Shown here: piece by piece, positions 8,226-18,132 of the stretch
Position numbering within the stretch: position 1 is the first letter of the stretch
Layout of the letters: each line of letters opens with the position of its first letter
Assembly (NCBI GenBank): GCA_024225035.1
Contig: JAAEMX010000146.1
Coordinates: 1 to 64,000, forward strand
Reading direction: 5' to 3'
DNA: 64,000 bases
Source of the DNA: Lentisphaerota bacterium
GTDB taxonomy: Bacteria > Verrucomicrobiota > Lentisphaeria > Victivallales > Victivallaceae
Program-made: the position numbers and the translations under genes
Notes under the pieces: generated by a model
Seen by the model: only the letters and a program-made list of their open reading frames with translations
What the model was told of the DNA's origin: nothing
Database searches by the model: none

Positions 8226-9865
8226 TTATTGAGTGAGACTGCTAATGCGCTTTGCTTTCTTGACTAGTTCACGAAACTCTGTGCGACTGCTTTTTTGTGA
8301 ATTTTTGCAGAGTTCAAGGGCTAGGTTGTAATTGCTGTTGCCTTTAAATTTAGAATCCCGTAAAGTCATGCCGAAAGTTATTACTGCAGCAGTAAAGCGG
8401 AAGTCGTTATCTGGACATCCAGTTGTTTTTTAAATATTTCCTTTCAGCGGAAATAAAAGCAGTTTGCTTTTGTCAGCAGTCGGAGTTTTATAGCGAAGTT
8501 TTACTTCGAGGAGTTCATTGCTGTCTATATTGTCAACTGTTGGTTTACTATACTTGCTTACTACGGCTTTCGGAAGGTCGATATCAACACCCTTAGGAAC
8601 AACTTCATAGAATGCGGTTACTGTATGGCCGGCACCGATTTCTCCGGCATCCTTTTTATCATCGTTGAAATCCTCTTTATTCAGTTTGCGATTTTCATAG
8701 CCTATCAAACGGTAAGCATTAACTTGTGTAAGGTTAAACTCAACTTGGATCTTTACGTCCTTAGCAACCGTGTTTAACGTTCCGCCAATTTGTTTGACCA
8801 GGATTTTACGAGCTTCTTTTTCGTTATCAATATACCCGTAATTTCCATTTCCTTTATCAGCTAGTTTTTCTAAAGTGCTGTCTTTGTAATTGCCCATGCC
8901 AAAACCCAGAACAGTTAGGAAAATATTACTTTTCGCATTATTTTGAATAAGATTGACAAGTTGGCTTTGACTGGTTGTGCCGACATTAAAGTCCCCATCG
9001 GTGCAGAGGATGACTCGGTTGATACCCTGCTCAATGAAATTAGCAGCGGCTACCCGATAAGCTTGGCGTATGCCTACACTGCCGTTGGTGGAACCACCTG
9101 CTTGAAGTTTTTCCAGTGCATCTATGATTTATTCTTTTCTGAACAAGGCGTTGAAGGCAATACAAGTCCTGAAGCTCCGGCATAAACCACAATAGCTACT
9201 CGATCTTTTACCTTCAGGTTGTTTACCAGCATTTTCATAGCTGTCTTGAGTAAAGGTAACTTGTTTTGTGAATACATTGATCCTGAAACGTCCAGAAGAA
9301 ATACCAGGTTGGCTGGAGGACGTTTTTCTGAAGGTATTTCCTTAGCTTTAATCGCGATTCTCACCAATTTGTGAGCTTTATCCCATGGACATTCGCCCAT
9401 GGCTAATGATGTTGCAAAAGGTTGACTGTTATCTTGTGGCTGTGGGTAGCTATATGTGAAATAATTGATCATTTCCTCAATACGAACAGCTCCTTTTGGC
9501 GGCATCTCTCCACGATTCAGCATGCGTCTGATGTTTGAATATGAGGCAGTGTCGACATCGATAGAAAACGTTGAAAATGGTGTTTCGCTTACCCGCTTCC
9601 AGTTATTAGCTTCAGTATGGTCATAGGTTTCAGTGTTGAAGTTTGCAGGTTTTGATACTCTCAGGCAAGCAGTTGATATTTTCTTTCTGCATAACTGGGG
9701 TCTGGGAGCTGAAGCTTCTAAACATTCAGCTTTGTTGTTGTCGGCCATAATTTGATTGCCAACAGGCTTTTTTTCAACAGTGCAGGATGCTGCACCTAAA
9801 ATAACAAAAGTCAGTGCAGACACTGTAATTACTGCGAATAGCATTCTGCTGGTTATACTTTTCGT
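8226..9865 (-). pseudogene. YfbK-like von Willebrand factor A lipoprotein, decayed
   Basis: The reconstructed product of about 545 residues matches the YfbK-type vWA family from end to end: lipobox ILGAASC, N-terminal domain (FSTFSIDVDTASYSNIRRML), vWA domain with the MIDAS motif DVSGSMYS and later TDGDFNVG, and the C-terminal domain ending near RTEFRELVKKAK. Three lesions are visible. First, the best ribosome site (GGAGGT, 9871-9876) faces ACG at 9863-9865, followed in frame by a basic signal-peptide start; the nearest ATG (9844) is 21 bases further in. Second, one A appears lost near 9127-9135, so the frame breaks after PSTPCSEKNK. Third, an in-frame TAA sits at 8430-8432, before KTTGCPDNDFRF and a further 60 or so residues. 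Several lesions argue for decay, not one sequence error. Confidence 0.85.
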
Positions 9866-10003
9866 TTTTTACCTCCAGTTTGTTTGATTTCTACTTCTAT
9901 AACAAACCGGAAAGTAATTTATTAGAAGATATAACAAAAAATATACTGGCATAATTCTGGAAGTTATACCATTCTGCTAAATCAATTTTTCATTTGTTGG
10001 GGG

Positions 10004-10228
10004 TTAGTTGGAAAATTCAATATCTTCGCTTTCATCAAAGAGGTCAAGGAAGTTGTCATCGAAGCCATCTTCATACCTATTGAAATATTCAGAACTGAAC
10101 GAGTCGTTGCCTGCAAGTTCTATTTCAAGCTCAAAATCAGCTCTGCATTCATCGCATCTTGGGATGCCGTCCCGACAGATAATGATTCCTTCTGCTACCC
10201 CACATTCTAAGCAGATTCTTTTAGACAT
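10004..10228 (-). CDS. Small zinc-finger protein, 74 residues
   Basis: A 74-residue protein with four cysteines arranged as ICLECG and CRDGIPRCDEC, probably one zinc ribbon. A very acidic tail follows (FDDNFLDLFDESEDIEF). The start has GAGGTGACC directly before the ATG. No known family is recognised. The layout, zinc finger plus acidic tail, would suit a protein-binding or nucleic-acid-associated accessory factor, but this is not shown. It stands alone between the vWA pseudogene and the macB permease. Confidence 0.65.
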   Translation of the reverse strand: MSKRICLECGVAEGIIICRDGIPRCDECRADFELEIELAGNDSFSSEYFNRYEDGFDDNFLDLFDESEDIEFSN

Positions 10229-10349
10229 TGGTCACCTCAATAATGCTCGTTAAAACAGTGACAAGAGTATTTATACGATGATTCTATTTGATTTGGCGAA
10301 AAAAACAACAGGGAAATTAAATAATTTTATAGAAAATTATTATTACCGG

Positions 10350-11714
10350 CTATTCATAGCGTAGTGCTTCGATTGGATTTAGTTTTGATGCCTTCCAGGC
10401 TGGGTAGTATCCGAATATGACTCCAATTCCGACTGATACCGATATTGCAACGATAATTACCATGGGAGAGGCTGCCGTTGGCCATTTCAGCATTTTGGCA
10501 ATCAATACCGCACTGCCGTGTCCAAGGATAATTCCGACTATGCCCCCAAGGAGGCACAAAACCAGAGATTCTGTAAGGAACTGCAGCAGAATGTCCCGGC
10601 TTTTAGCGCCGACGGCCATTCTAAGACCTATTTCACGGGTGCGCTCAGTTACTGATACAAGCATAATATTCATAATCCCGACACCGCCGACAAGGAGTGA
10701 TATCATCGCTACACAAAGCAGTAAATTCGTCATAACTGATGTTGCTGAAGTTAATAACTTAGTCATCTCGGTCATATCACGAATTCCGAAGTCATTCTCC
10801 TTGCCGGGAGTAATGCGGTGTCGGTCTTTTAACAAGTTAGTAATTTGATCGATAGCCTGAGGTATGGCTTCTGAGGTTACTGCTGAAACCATAATCTGGT
10901 CAATAGTAGCGTATCTAACCTGCATGCCGGTGCTGTTGCCGGCAGCGTCCACTTGAGGAGGATAAAGTTCAGGTCCGGTTGATGGATAAAGGTTGCTCAA
11001 TGTGTTAACATCAGTTTCGCTGTCAGTGCTTTGGTTTGGATCTGATAACGATGTTGCGGATACACGGGCATTAACTGTAGTCCAAGGTGCAAGAATAATA
11101 TCATCCTGATCCATTCCAATCATATTTGCTCCCTTAGGAGCGAGCTCGCCGACAATTTTAAACGATACGTTTTTAATACGAATATCTTTGCCGACAGGGT
11201 CTTCCTGTTCGAAGAGCTTGTCAGCTACAGTTTTACCGATTATACAAACCCGGTTGCCGTTCAGAATATCACGTTGGGTAAAGGGTTGGCCTTTCATAAG
11301 ATTTTCACGGTCGGAAATAGTCAGGTAATCAAGGGTAGTTCCTACGATTGCCATTGGCACCCAGTTGCGGCTTCCGCGAACAACCTGAGCTCTAGCTTTG
11401 ACAATTGGGGCAGCGGCTCGGACTGCGGGGCATTCACGGGCAATAGCTTCACAGTCTTTCGGGGTGAGCGTCTTGGCTGTACCGGAACCGAAAGATATGC
11501 CGCTGCTGTTCTGTTCTCCAGGAATTATCAGTAGAACATTGGCCCCCATGCTTGAAATTGACTTTTGAATGGATTCAGAAGAGCCGTTACCGACCTCCAT
11601 CATGGTTATAACGGATGATACGCCTATAATTATACCCAAGGCGGTCAAGGCTCCTCGCATCGGATTGCGACGCAATGCGGTGAAGGCCATGCTGAAAGAA
11701 TGAAATGTTCTCAT
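10350..11714 (-). CDS. macB: MacB-type ABC transporter permease
   Basis: A 454-residue inner-membrane permease of the MacB/FtsX class. Its N-terminal [35 protein letters not shown] gives the cytoplasmic helix and first membrane span. A large periplasmic domain (about residues 45-325) follows. The C-terminus has the three-span FtsX domain with GGVGIMNIMLVSVTERTREI. Unlike E. coli MacB, ATPase and permease are separate genes. The start overlaps the ATPase stop by one base (TAATG), so translation is coupled. With MacA and an outer-membrane TolC-like partner encoded elsewhere, it would expel a peptide, lipid or macrolide-like compound. Confidence 0.9.
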   Translation of the reverse strand: MRTFHSFSMAFTALRRNPMRGALTALGIIIGVSSVITMMEVGNGSSESIQKSISSMGANVLLIIPGEQNSSGISFGSGTAKTLTPKDCEAIARECPAVRAAAPIVKARAQVVRGSRNWVPMAIVGTTLDYLTISDRENLMKGQPFTQRDILNGNRVCIIGKTVADKLFEQEDPVGKDIRIKNVSFKIVGELAPKGANMIGMDQDDIILAPWTTVNARVSATSLSDPNQSTDSETDVNTLSNLYPSTGPELYPPQVDAAGNSTGMQVRYATIDQIMVSAVTSEAIPQAIDQITNLLKDRHRITPGKENDFGIRDMTEMTKLLTSATSVMTNLLLCVAMISLLVGGVGIMNIMLVSVTERTREIGLRMAVGAKSRDILLQFLTESLVLCLLGGIVGIILGHGSAVLIAKMLKWPTAASPMVIIVAISVSVGIGVIFGYYPAWKASKLNPIEALRYE

Positions 11715-12421
11715 TAGCTCGCCTCTTCTTTTTTATAAAATCCATCCAGCATATGACCGTCGCTTATATGAATAACCCGTCTGGAGCTCTCAGCAACTTG
11801 ATCGGAGTGTGTAACCAGAAGGATTGTTGTGCCCTGAGTCTGATTAATCTCCTGAAACATCTCAAGAACCTCACGGCTGGTTTCAGTGTCCAGATTGCCC
11901 GTAGGTTCGTCTGCAAGCAGCAATGGCGGATTATTAATAAGAGCTCTGGCAATGGCTACACGCTGCTGCTGCCCTCCTGATAATTGTGAAGGCACATGGT
12001 GCATGCGGGATTCCAGCCCAAATTTTATAAGCATTTCCTTCGCACGTTTTCTAGCTTCGTGTTTAGATAAATGTGACGCAGTATAAATTAAGGGCATAGC
12101 CACGTTTTCTATGGCGTTGGTACGGGGCAGGAGGTTGAAGTTCTGGAAGACAAATCCAAGCTTGCTGTTGCGAATAGAAGCCATTTGATCAGAATTCATT
12201 TTAGTTACATCATCCCCATCCAGCAGGTACTCTCCTGAAGTCGGTTGATCAAGACAGCCAAGTATGTTCATTAGAGTGCTCTTTCCTGAACCTGACTGTC
12301 CCATTAAAGCGACCAGTTCGCCGCTCATAACCTCCATGGAGACTCCTTTAAGAACTCTGACCGGAGTGTCTCCTAGCATATAATCTTTGCATATATCGTT
12401 TATTGAAATAACAGCTTTCAT
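11714..12421 (-). CDS. macB: MacB/LolD-type ABC transporter ATPase
   Basis: A 235-residue ATP-binding subunit. Walker A is [15 protein letters not shown], the Q-loop follows in [11 protein letters not shown], the signature is [15 protein letters not shown] and Walker B is [12 protein letters not shown], with the switch His in LLVTHSD. These match the MacB/LolD group. The ATG at 12421 is preferred over an upstream in-frame TTG; GGAT lies seven bases before it. It sits between macA and the permease gene. Confidence 0.9.
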   Translation of the reverse strand: MKAVISINDICKDYMLGDTPVRVLKGVSMEVMSGELVALMGQSGSGKSTLMNILGCLDQPTSGEYLLDGDDVTKMNSDQMASIRNSKLGFVFQNFNLLPRTNAIENVAMPLIYTASHLSKHEARKRAKEMLIKFGLESRMHHVPSQLSGGQQQRVAIARALINNPPLLLADEPTGNLDTETSREVLEMFQEINQTQGTTILLVTHSDQVAESSRRVIHISDGHMLDGFYKKEEAS

Positions 12422-12469
12422 AGTACTATCCAATATTTGGCAGTTTGTTTGAACTTATCGAATTCTCAG

Positions 12470-13753
12470 TTACGACTTTTTATTGCCTCGCAGTTTTATC
12501 GAGAATGGACTGCTGCTCTGATCTGATGAGCCCATCGTGTTTGTCCCGATAACATATTGGGTGTTGATTTGTAGTTCAGGCTTGACTATTTCTGAAAAAA
12601 CACCATCAGTTACACCTGTGGTAACTCTGATCGGGGCTACATATTTTCCGGCTTGCTGCCATATTATCTTATCATCAATTTTGAATCCTGCCTGAAACTC
12701 TGCCTGATATTTGGGTTCAATAAGGTCATGAGGTGGACGCCAGCGCAGGGCTGAATTTGGAATCTTTATTATATTATGTTTCTGAGCTACAATAAACGTT
12801 ACATCTGCGGTCAAATAAGGAAGTAAAACTCTTGATGTGTTATCAGTGTTGACTTCAACAGTATAGTTTACGACATTTTGTGTCATGCTTGCGTTCAATC
12901 TTACTTTTTTGACATAACCGACAAAAGTTTTGCCCGGAAAGGCATCTACAGTAAAGTTAACTTTCTGGTTTTCACGAATATTGCCTATGTCGGCCTCGTT
13001 CACAGCAACCCAGACTTGCATACGGCGTAAGTCTTTAGCTATTAAAAACAGGCTCGGAGCGTTAAGGCTGGCTACAACAGTTTGTCCGATATTAACTCTG
13101 CGGTCAATAATAACGCCATCTACAGGGGAAGTTATTGTGCAGTAGTTCAGGTTTTGCTGTGCTCTGGCTAAACTCGCCTTTGAGGATGCTACATGAGCTT
13201 CATTAACTTTTACCTCAGCCTGAGATATTTTATATGATGCTTCTTCCTGTCGCAGCTTTGATAAGGCGTCATCATACACAGCTACTGAAACGGCTTGCCC
13301 TGCAACCAGTTTTTTCTGACGGTTCCATTCCTGAATAGCGTAACCGAACCTTGCTGCATTCTGCTTGACTTGAGCCTGAGAGCGTACCAGATTTGCTATT
13401 GCTCCCTTTGCTGTTGCCTCAGCTTCTTTGACGTCTGCGGCATAAAGAGTATCGTCTATATGGGCAAGTACAGTGCCTTTTTCTACGACTGACCCGTAAT
13501 CGACTTGATTGCCTTTTGCATCTTTTCCGAAGCTCATAATTCTGCCGCCGACTTGAGCTCCCACGTCGACAACTTCTTCAGGTTCTACCGTGCCGGTGGC
13601 ACTGACGCCTTCCTGCAAGTCACCCCGTATTGCTTTGCAGGTCAGGAAATTTGTTTTATCGCTTTTACCGCTGCCCATCAGCCATCCTAATCCGCTTAGT
13701 GTCGTGCAGCCGATTATTACAGAAACAGCAATATTACGGTATATCTTTTTCAT
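12470..13753 (-). CDS. macA: MacA-type periplasmic adaptor subunit
   Basis: A 427-residue membrane-fusion protein. The N-terminal MKKIYRNIAVSVIIGCTTL is a signal anchor. A lipoyl half-motif follows (GTVEPEEVVDVGAQVGGRI), then an alpha-helical hairpin (about residues 100-190), the second lipoyl half (CTITSPVDGVIIDRRVNIGQ), and beta-barrel and membrane-proximal domains. It bridges the inner-membrane permease and the outer-membrane channel. AGGAG precedes the start. It is first in a three-gene operon ending with the permease. Confidence 0.9.
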   Translation of the reverse strand: MKKIYRNIAVSVIIGCTTLSGLGWLMGSGKSDKTNFLTCKAIRGDLQEGVSATGTVEPEEVVDVGAQVGGRIMSFGKDAKGNQVDYGSVVEKGTVLAHIDDTLYAADVKEAEATAKGAIANLVRSQAQVKQNAARFGYAIQEWNRQKKLVAGQAVSVAVYDDALSKLRQEEASYKISQAEVKVNEAHVASSKASLARAQQNLNYCTITSPVDGVIIDRRVNIGQTVVASLNAPSLFLIAKDLRRMQVWVAVNEADIGNIRENQKVNFTVDAFPGKTFVGYVKKVRLNASMTQNVVNYTVEVNTDNTSRVLLPYLTADVTFIVAQKHNIIKIPNSALRWRPPHDLIEPKYQAEFQAGFKIDDKIIWQQAGKYVAPIRVTTGVTDGVFSEIVKPELQINTQYVIGTNTMGSSDQSSSPFSIKLRGNKKS

Positions 13754-13887
13754 TCTTTTCTGCTCCTAAGATTTTTTAATCTACTCTTTGTTAGTCTCTT
13801 GGGCTTTGGAAATAGTTACTCTACAAGGATAAAAAAATTAAAAATGTGTTAATATGCTAATAAACGTTATGTTTTGGGCGTTATTGC

Positions 13888-13921
13888 CTGCTGTAGATTT
13901 TAAATTTAAATTATACAGCAG
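13888..13921. promoter_or_regulatory. Dyad upstream of macA
   Basis: CTGCTGTA (13888-13895) and TACAGCAG (13914-13921) form a perfect inverted repeat. The 18-base spacer is AT-rich and holds TTTAAATTTAAA. No T-run follows on either strand, so it looks more like a regulator site than a terminator. It lies about 135 bases upstream of the macA start. Confidence 0.35.
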
Positions 13922-13988
13922 TTAATTGTTGAACAAGAGGTAAAAAAGGAGGGTGAAAATAGGAAGTCACCCATATTTTGTTTTACAT

Positions 13989-16088
13989 TCAGATGAACTG
14001 AACGGGGTAGGGAGGCAGGGAGTCAATAAACATCTTGCCGTAACGCTTTGAGACAGCCCTGCGGTCAAGGATAACAATGATGCCGTTATCGTTTTTACTT
14101 CTGATAAGACGCCCTATTCCCTGCCTGAATTTAAGAACAGCCTCAGGGAGACTGTAATGCATAAAAGAACTGCCGCCGTTTGATTCAATGCGTTCACTTC
14201 TAGCCTCAATAAGAGGGTGTGAAGGTACCGCAAACGGAAACTTTGTTACAATCACGTTGCTCAAAGCTTCTCCTGGAACATCGACACCTGTCCAGAAACT
14301 GTCAGTGCCGAATATGACTGAATTGACATCACGCTTAAATTCTTTTAACATAGCTGAACGGTTTAGCTCTTCGCCTTGAATGAGCAGAGAGATGTCATTG
14401 TCTTCAAAAAAGTGTCTAAGGTTGTCAGCGCAGCGGCGCAATAACTGGTAGCTGGTAAACAGCACAAATGCTTTGCCCTGAGTTATTGAAACAAAGCGTG
14501 GTATTTGTTCTAACAAGGCGGTAGAATAAGTTTCATGATTAGGTTCCGGCATACTTTGCGGCAGAAACACTCTTACCTGATTACTGTCAAACGGTGAATC
14601 GAGACGCAGTTCGGCTCCATTCATAAAGCCGACCCGGCTCCTGAAATAGTCAAAGCTTTTCCTGACTGTAAGGGTAGCGCTGGTCAGAACAACAGGAAAG
14701 GATGGCTTGAACATGATTTCTGTCAGTATTTCAGGAACATTAAGGGGCGCAGCTCTCAAAACGATCCCGGAACGGTCTTCTTCAATCCAGTACACAAAAT
14801 CTGTGAAGGACATCTGAATAAAGTTAGTTATTCCTGTTATGAATCCGTAACATTTTTGTATCTGTGAATCAAGTTCGGCCCGGAAATCTTTGTCATCCTG
14901 CATTTTTGAATAGTCAGAAAGCGTTACGCGTAAAGACTCTAGTTTATTACTGAGTATATCAGGAAATGCTCCAGGCTGGCACACTCTTTTTACAGACTCC
15001 TGTTGTTCAAGCAGAAACTGCTCAAACTGACTGAAAAAACGTTTAACCTGATCTTTCAGTTCAGCCAGCATTCGGCGCAGTTCAAGGGCGTCCTCGCCAC
15101 CACGCATAAGCAGGCCTTTAGCGTTGTCCGGGTTAAATAACCGGTTCAAAAAGCTGATCATGCCGGCACTGGACAAACGCAACCCGAGATATTCAGCTGC
15201 GTTATTTTCAAGAGTATGTGCCTCGTCAATAACTACAGCATTGTATTCAGGCAGCAAAGATTGTTCTGCTTCCTCGATGCTCTTCATCTTTAAATCGGTA
15301 AAGAACAGGGCATGGTTTGCAACGATGATATCGGCATCTTCCCATTCACGCCTGGCTTTCCAGTAAAAACACCGACGATAAAACTGGCAGCGCGGGCCAA
15401 GGCAGTTGCCTGCTTCACAGCATACAAAACTCCAAGCTGCCTGATCAACCCGGAAATCAATAGAGTCCCGGTCGCCCTCGGTTGTCTCTTCAGCCCAGTG
15501 TGCAATACGGTCAGTCTCGAGCTTCAGTGAGGCTAGCGGCAGATATTCTTCGCTGCGTTCTCCAGTAACAAGACGCAGACGACGCAGGCACAAGTAATTG
15601 CTTCTGCCTTTGGCCAGAGTTGCGTAAAATTCTTCACCTGTCAACTTTTGCAGCAGAGGTATATCCTTGCGGACAAGCTGTTCCTGAAGGTTAATTGTTT
15701 CAGTTGAAACAATCGTTGGTCCGGGAGATTGTTTCGCGTAAAAAATTAAAGGAATCAGGTAAGCAAAGCTTTTGCCAATTCCGGTGGGAGCTTCAATGCA
15801 AAGATTGCTGCGTACAGCCAGTATTTCAGCTATCTTTTCAGCCATAGCCGCTTGTTGCGGACGGTATTCATAGGGCCTTCCCCCATGAACTTCAGAGTTA
15901 CGCATGGGGCCTTCCGGCTCAAAAAAACGCCTGGTTGAAGTTTCCAGTTCTAGCCGGTTAATCTGTCCGGCAGCAGCGTCTTCCACGCATTCAAAAGCTT
16001 CCTCTTCCTGCATGTATTCAGGTATATTTTCAGAAGCCCAGCGTGAAGCGTGTTCATTTGGCGGCAAGTTTGAAGCTGGTTTGATCAT
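13989..16088 (-). CDS. dinG: DinG-family ATP-dependent helicase
   Basis: A superfamily 2 helicase of about 699 residues, XPD/DinG type. Walker A is EAPTGIGKSFAYLIPL at about residue 115, and the DEAH box is VIDEAHTLENNAAEYL. An iron-sulphur cluster is indicated by the cysteines in CCEAGNCLGPRCQFYRRC at about 235-255. The C-terminal motor has TSATL, and motif VI is FRQGIGRLIRS. It unwinds forked or RNA-containing DNA in repair. The ATG at 16088 follows the thiE stop by seven bases, with GACAGG as the ribosome site; an in-frame upstream ATG would overlap thiE. It is last in a zinc-ribbon/thiE/dinG operon. Confidence 0.9.
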   Translation of the reverse strand: MIKPASNLPPNEHASRWASENIPEYMQEEEAFECVEDAAAGQINRLELETSTRRFFEPEGPMRNSEVHGGRPYEYRPQQAAMAEKIAEILAVRSNLCIEAPTGIGKSFAYLIPLIFYAKQSPGPTIVSTETINLQEQLVRKDIPLLQKLTGEEFYATLAKGRSNYLCLRRLRLVTGERSEEYLPLASLKLETDRIAHWAEETTEGDRDSIDFRVDQAAWSFVCCEAGNCLGPRCQFYRRCFYWKARREWEDADIIVANHALFFTDLKMKSIEEAEQSLLPEYNAVVIDEAHTLENNAAEYLGLRLSSAGMISFLNRLFNPDNAKGLLMRGGEDALELRRMLAELKDQVKRFFSQFEQFLLEQQESVKRVCQPGAFPDILSNKLESLRVTLSDYSKMQDDKDFRAELDSQIQKCYGFITGITNFIQMSFTDFVYWIEEDRSGIVLRAAPLNVPEILTEIMFKPSFPVVLTSATLTVRKSFDYFRSRVGFMNGAELRLDSPFDSNQVRVFLPQSMPEPNHETYSTALLEQIPRFVSITQGKAFVLFTSYQLLRRCADNLRHFFEDNDISLLIQGEELNRSAMLKEFKRDVNSVIFGTDSFWTGVDVPGEALSNVIVTKFPFAVPSHPLIEARSERIESNGGSSFMHYSLPEAVLKFRQGIGRLIRSKNDNGIIVILDRRAVSKRYGKMFIDSLPPYPVQFI

Positions 16089-16095
16089 TATATTA

Positions 16096-16758
16096 TTACC
16101 TGTCGCTCCAATGTGAACGCAAGGCATTAACTTTCGCTGTTACATCTTCTGCCTGTGTTATTTCAGTAACCATAGCAATTTTTGTGGCTCCAACTGCAAA
16201 AAGTTCAGATAGATGATGTTCTTTTATGCCGCCCATCACAGTAAAAGGTATGCTTATATGTGGCTTTATCGCCTCAAGCATTTCGATGCCTACAACGCCG
16301 CAAGGAACAGCTTTGGTGCCGGTTGGATATATAGGGCCGACATTTACATAGTCAGCTCCGGAGGCTTCTGCTTCAGTGGCTTCCTGAATGTCATGTGATG
16401 AGCACCCTAGAATAAGTTCAGGGGCAATTGGGCGTGCAGCAGAGACCGGCAGGTCATCCTGACCAAGATGGACCCCGTCGGCATCGACAGCTAAGGCAAT
16501 ATCGACATGGTCATTAATAATCAGCAGCATATTGTGTTCAGCTGTAATACGGCGGTATTCAAGGGCTAGCTTGTAGACTTCTATTTTGCTCTTGTTTTTT
16601 TCCCTGATCTGTACAATTTTGGCTCCGCCGACAGCAATGGATTTAAGTACATCAATAACATCCCGCCCAGCTGTAAATTCAGAGGATATAACCGGATAGA
16701 TGTCAATATTTTTAAAAGCGGCGATGCGTGCCGTTTTATTTTCAAAAGGACTTGGCAT
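16096..16758 (-). CDS. thiE: Thiamine-phosphate synthase
   Basis: A 220-residue TIM-barrel enzyme that joins the pyrimidine and thiazole phosphates into thiamine monophosphate. Signatures seen are KIVQIREKNKS, LIINDHVDIALAVDADGVHLGQDDLP, GCSSHDIQEATEAEASGADYVNVGPIYPT and FTVMGGI. Length is normal for ThiE. AAGGAAAATC precedes the ATG. No other thiamine gene is nearby, so placement between a zinc-ribbon protein and dinG probably reflects shared transcription only. Confidence 0.92.
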   Translation of the reverse strand: MPSPFENKTARIAAFKNIDIYPVISSEFTAGRDVIDVLKSIAVGGAKIVQIREKNKSKIEVYKLALEYRRITAEHNMLLIINDHVDIALAVDADGVHLGQDDLPVSAARPIAPELILGCSSHDIQEATEAEASGADYVNVGPIYPTGTKAVPCGVVGIEMLEAIKPHISIPFTVMGGIKEHHLSELFAVGATKIAMVTEITQAEDVTAKVNALRSHWSDR

Positions 16759-16767
16759 TGATTTTCC

Positions 16768-17181
16768 TTATTTTTCGGAACTCTTTTTGTCGTCATTGGA
16801 CTTGTCTGCCCGTTTTTCATAATCAGCGCAGTCATCCATAGGGCTGACGTCTTTTTTCTTTTTTTCACAACGTGACAAAAACGGGTGTACCAAGTAATGG
16901 AGGCAGTCGCGACAGAAGTGGCGATCGCCTTTTTCAGCCCTCAGCTTTGGTTTTTCCTGATTTTCATCCTCTCCAAGCAGGGAGGCCAGTCCTGAGGTTT
17001 TTGACTCAGCAGCTTCTTCCTTTTGCTTCTCAAGGTCTTCTTCCAAATCAGTTATTTTTTTGCCGCAAATCGCGCAAACCAGAGTTTTAGCTGTTGCAAT
17101 CCAGCCGTCCATTTCAACTTTCTCTCTCAGAATGGTATCTTCTGAACAATGTGGACATTTTGTTTTTTCACCCGGTTTCAT
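16768..17181 (-). CDS. Zinc-ribbon protein of unknown function
   Basis: A 137-residue protein. The N-terminal zinc ribbon has KCPHC then VCAICGKK. A charged coiled-coil-like linker rich in Glu and Lys follows. The C-terminus holds a second cysteine cluster, FCRDCLHYLVHPFLSRC and MDDCADY, and then a lysine/serine-rich tail. The family is not known to me. It is the first gene of the operon, nine bases before thiE. A role in metal binding or nucleic-acid contact is possible but not shown. Confidence 0.7.
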   Translation of the reverse strand: MKPGEKTKCPHCSEDTILREKVEMDGWIATAKTLVCAICGKKITDLEEDLEKQKEEAAESKTSGLASLLGEDENQEKPKLRAEKGDRHFCRDCLHYLVHPFLSRCEKKKKDVSPMDDCADYEKRADKSNDDKKSSEK

Positions 17182-17652
17182 TTGTCAGGCTCCGTTTTAT
17201 ACAGTTGAATAAACATCCATTAAGATAAAACATACAAGTCAAAATGCAAACCATCTTTACCGCCAAAATTTCACCCCTTATATATATAAGGTATAGAGCG
17301 GGGCTGCTTTTGACATTTTAACGACGGTCCTGTGCAGAGAGTGGCTAATATATATATTATTGTCACATTACGCCATTTTGGCACAGTTGAATAGAGCCAT
17401 TTTGACACTTTGGCAAAATTATTGGTTAGTTCACTTGAATGTGAGCGAGAATTCATATAATATTATGTTTATAGGGAAAATTTGTTTTTAGCAATATGCG
17501 TAAAGGCAGTATTGTGCTTCAAAGACTGATAAATTTACGGCATCAGGATGCAACTTAAATTTTCTGCTGGTGTAAATGCGGTTTCGGCACAGATTATGCT
17601 GCTTTAAAATTTCGGTAACCTAAGACGGAATAACACCGAAGGAGGCATTGAA
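17182..17652. promoter_or_regulatory. Intergenic region with AT palindromes and repeats before the Hsp20 genes
   Basis: No gene is seen. The stretch holds a perfect 16-bp palindrome, CCTTATATATATAAGG, at 17276-17291; a 14-bp palindrome, TAATATATATATTA, at 17346-17359; a direct repeat GCCATTTTG[GA]CAC at 17372-17384 and 17396-17408; and the inverted pair TTCGGT (17611-17616) and ACCGAA (17635-17640) just before the GGAGG of the first Hsp20 gene. The last could form a leader hairpin. A heat-shock operator or RNA thermometer is possible but not proven; no CIRCE (TTAGCACTC-type) element is present. Confidence 0.45.
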
Positions 17653-18099
17653 ATGTTGGCAAAACTCAATGACAATTGGGGACTGTTCAATCCCTGGAGA
17701 ACCATGAGCGATCTGCACAAGGAATTCCTGAATCTCTTTGATGAGTTTGGCGAAGGATTGAGCCGTTACCGCGCAAACTACCCGAGAATGACTCTAACCG
17801 ACGGCGAAAAGGATATAAGAGTCCAGTTTGCCATGCCGGGATATGATAAACATTCTCTTGAGGTTGAAGTTCTTAGCGATTTTCTCAATGTGAGAGCAGA
17901 TCGCAAAGAGCCTAAACTTGAAAAAGATGAGAAGTATCTGCATCGTGAACGATCTTTCGGCAAATTTGAAGAATCCATAAAGCTTCCTGCAAAAGTAAAG
18001 GCTGGAAATGCCAAAGCTAAGTTCAGTAATGGTATTCTGGAAATTAAACTGCCTAAGCAGGATGCTGAAAAACCGTTGTCCATCAAAGTGGCCGAATGA
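17653..18099 (+). CDS. Small heat-shock protein, Hsp20 family
   Basis: A 148-residue alpha-crystallin-type chaperone. After an N-terminal arm with WGLFNPWRTMSDL, the crystallin domain runs from about residue 45 (YPRMTLTDGEKDIRVQFAMPGYDKHSLEVEV) to FSNGILEIKLPK, the usual end motif. It holds unfolding proteins for refolding by ClpB/DnaK. GGAGG precedes the start. It is first in an Hsp20-Hsp20 operon, with clpB following after terminator-like hairpins. Confidence 0.92.
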   Translation: MLAKLNDNWGLFNPWRTMSDLHKEFLNLFDEFGEGLSRYRANYPRMTLTDGEKDIRVQFAMPGYDKHSLEVEVLSDFLNVRADRKEPKLEKDEKYLHRERSFGKFEESIKLPAKVKAGNAKAKFSNGILEIKLPKQDAEKPLSIKVAE

Positions 18100-18132
18100 C
18101 AGTTTAACTTTGAAATTGAGGAGAAATTGATC

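Noticed and set aside
8943..9185. 80-codon plus-strand ORF
   Set aside because: It is antisense to the vWA domain, whose protein homology on the minus strand is clear.
10320..10341. AT-only inverted repeat after the macB permease
   Set aside because: AATAATTTT/AAAATTATT is symmetrical, but a purely A/T stem is a weak terminator and common by chance here.
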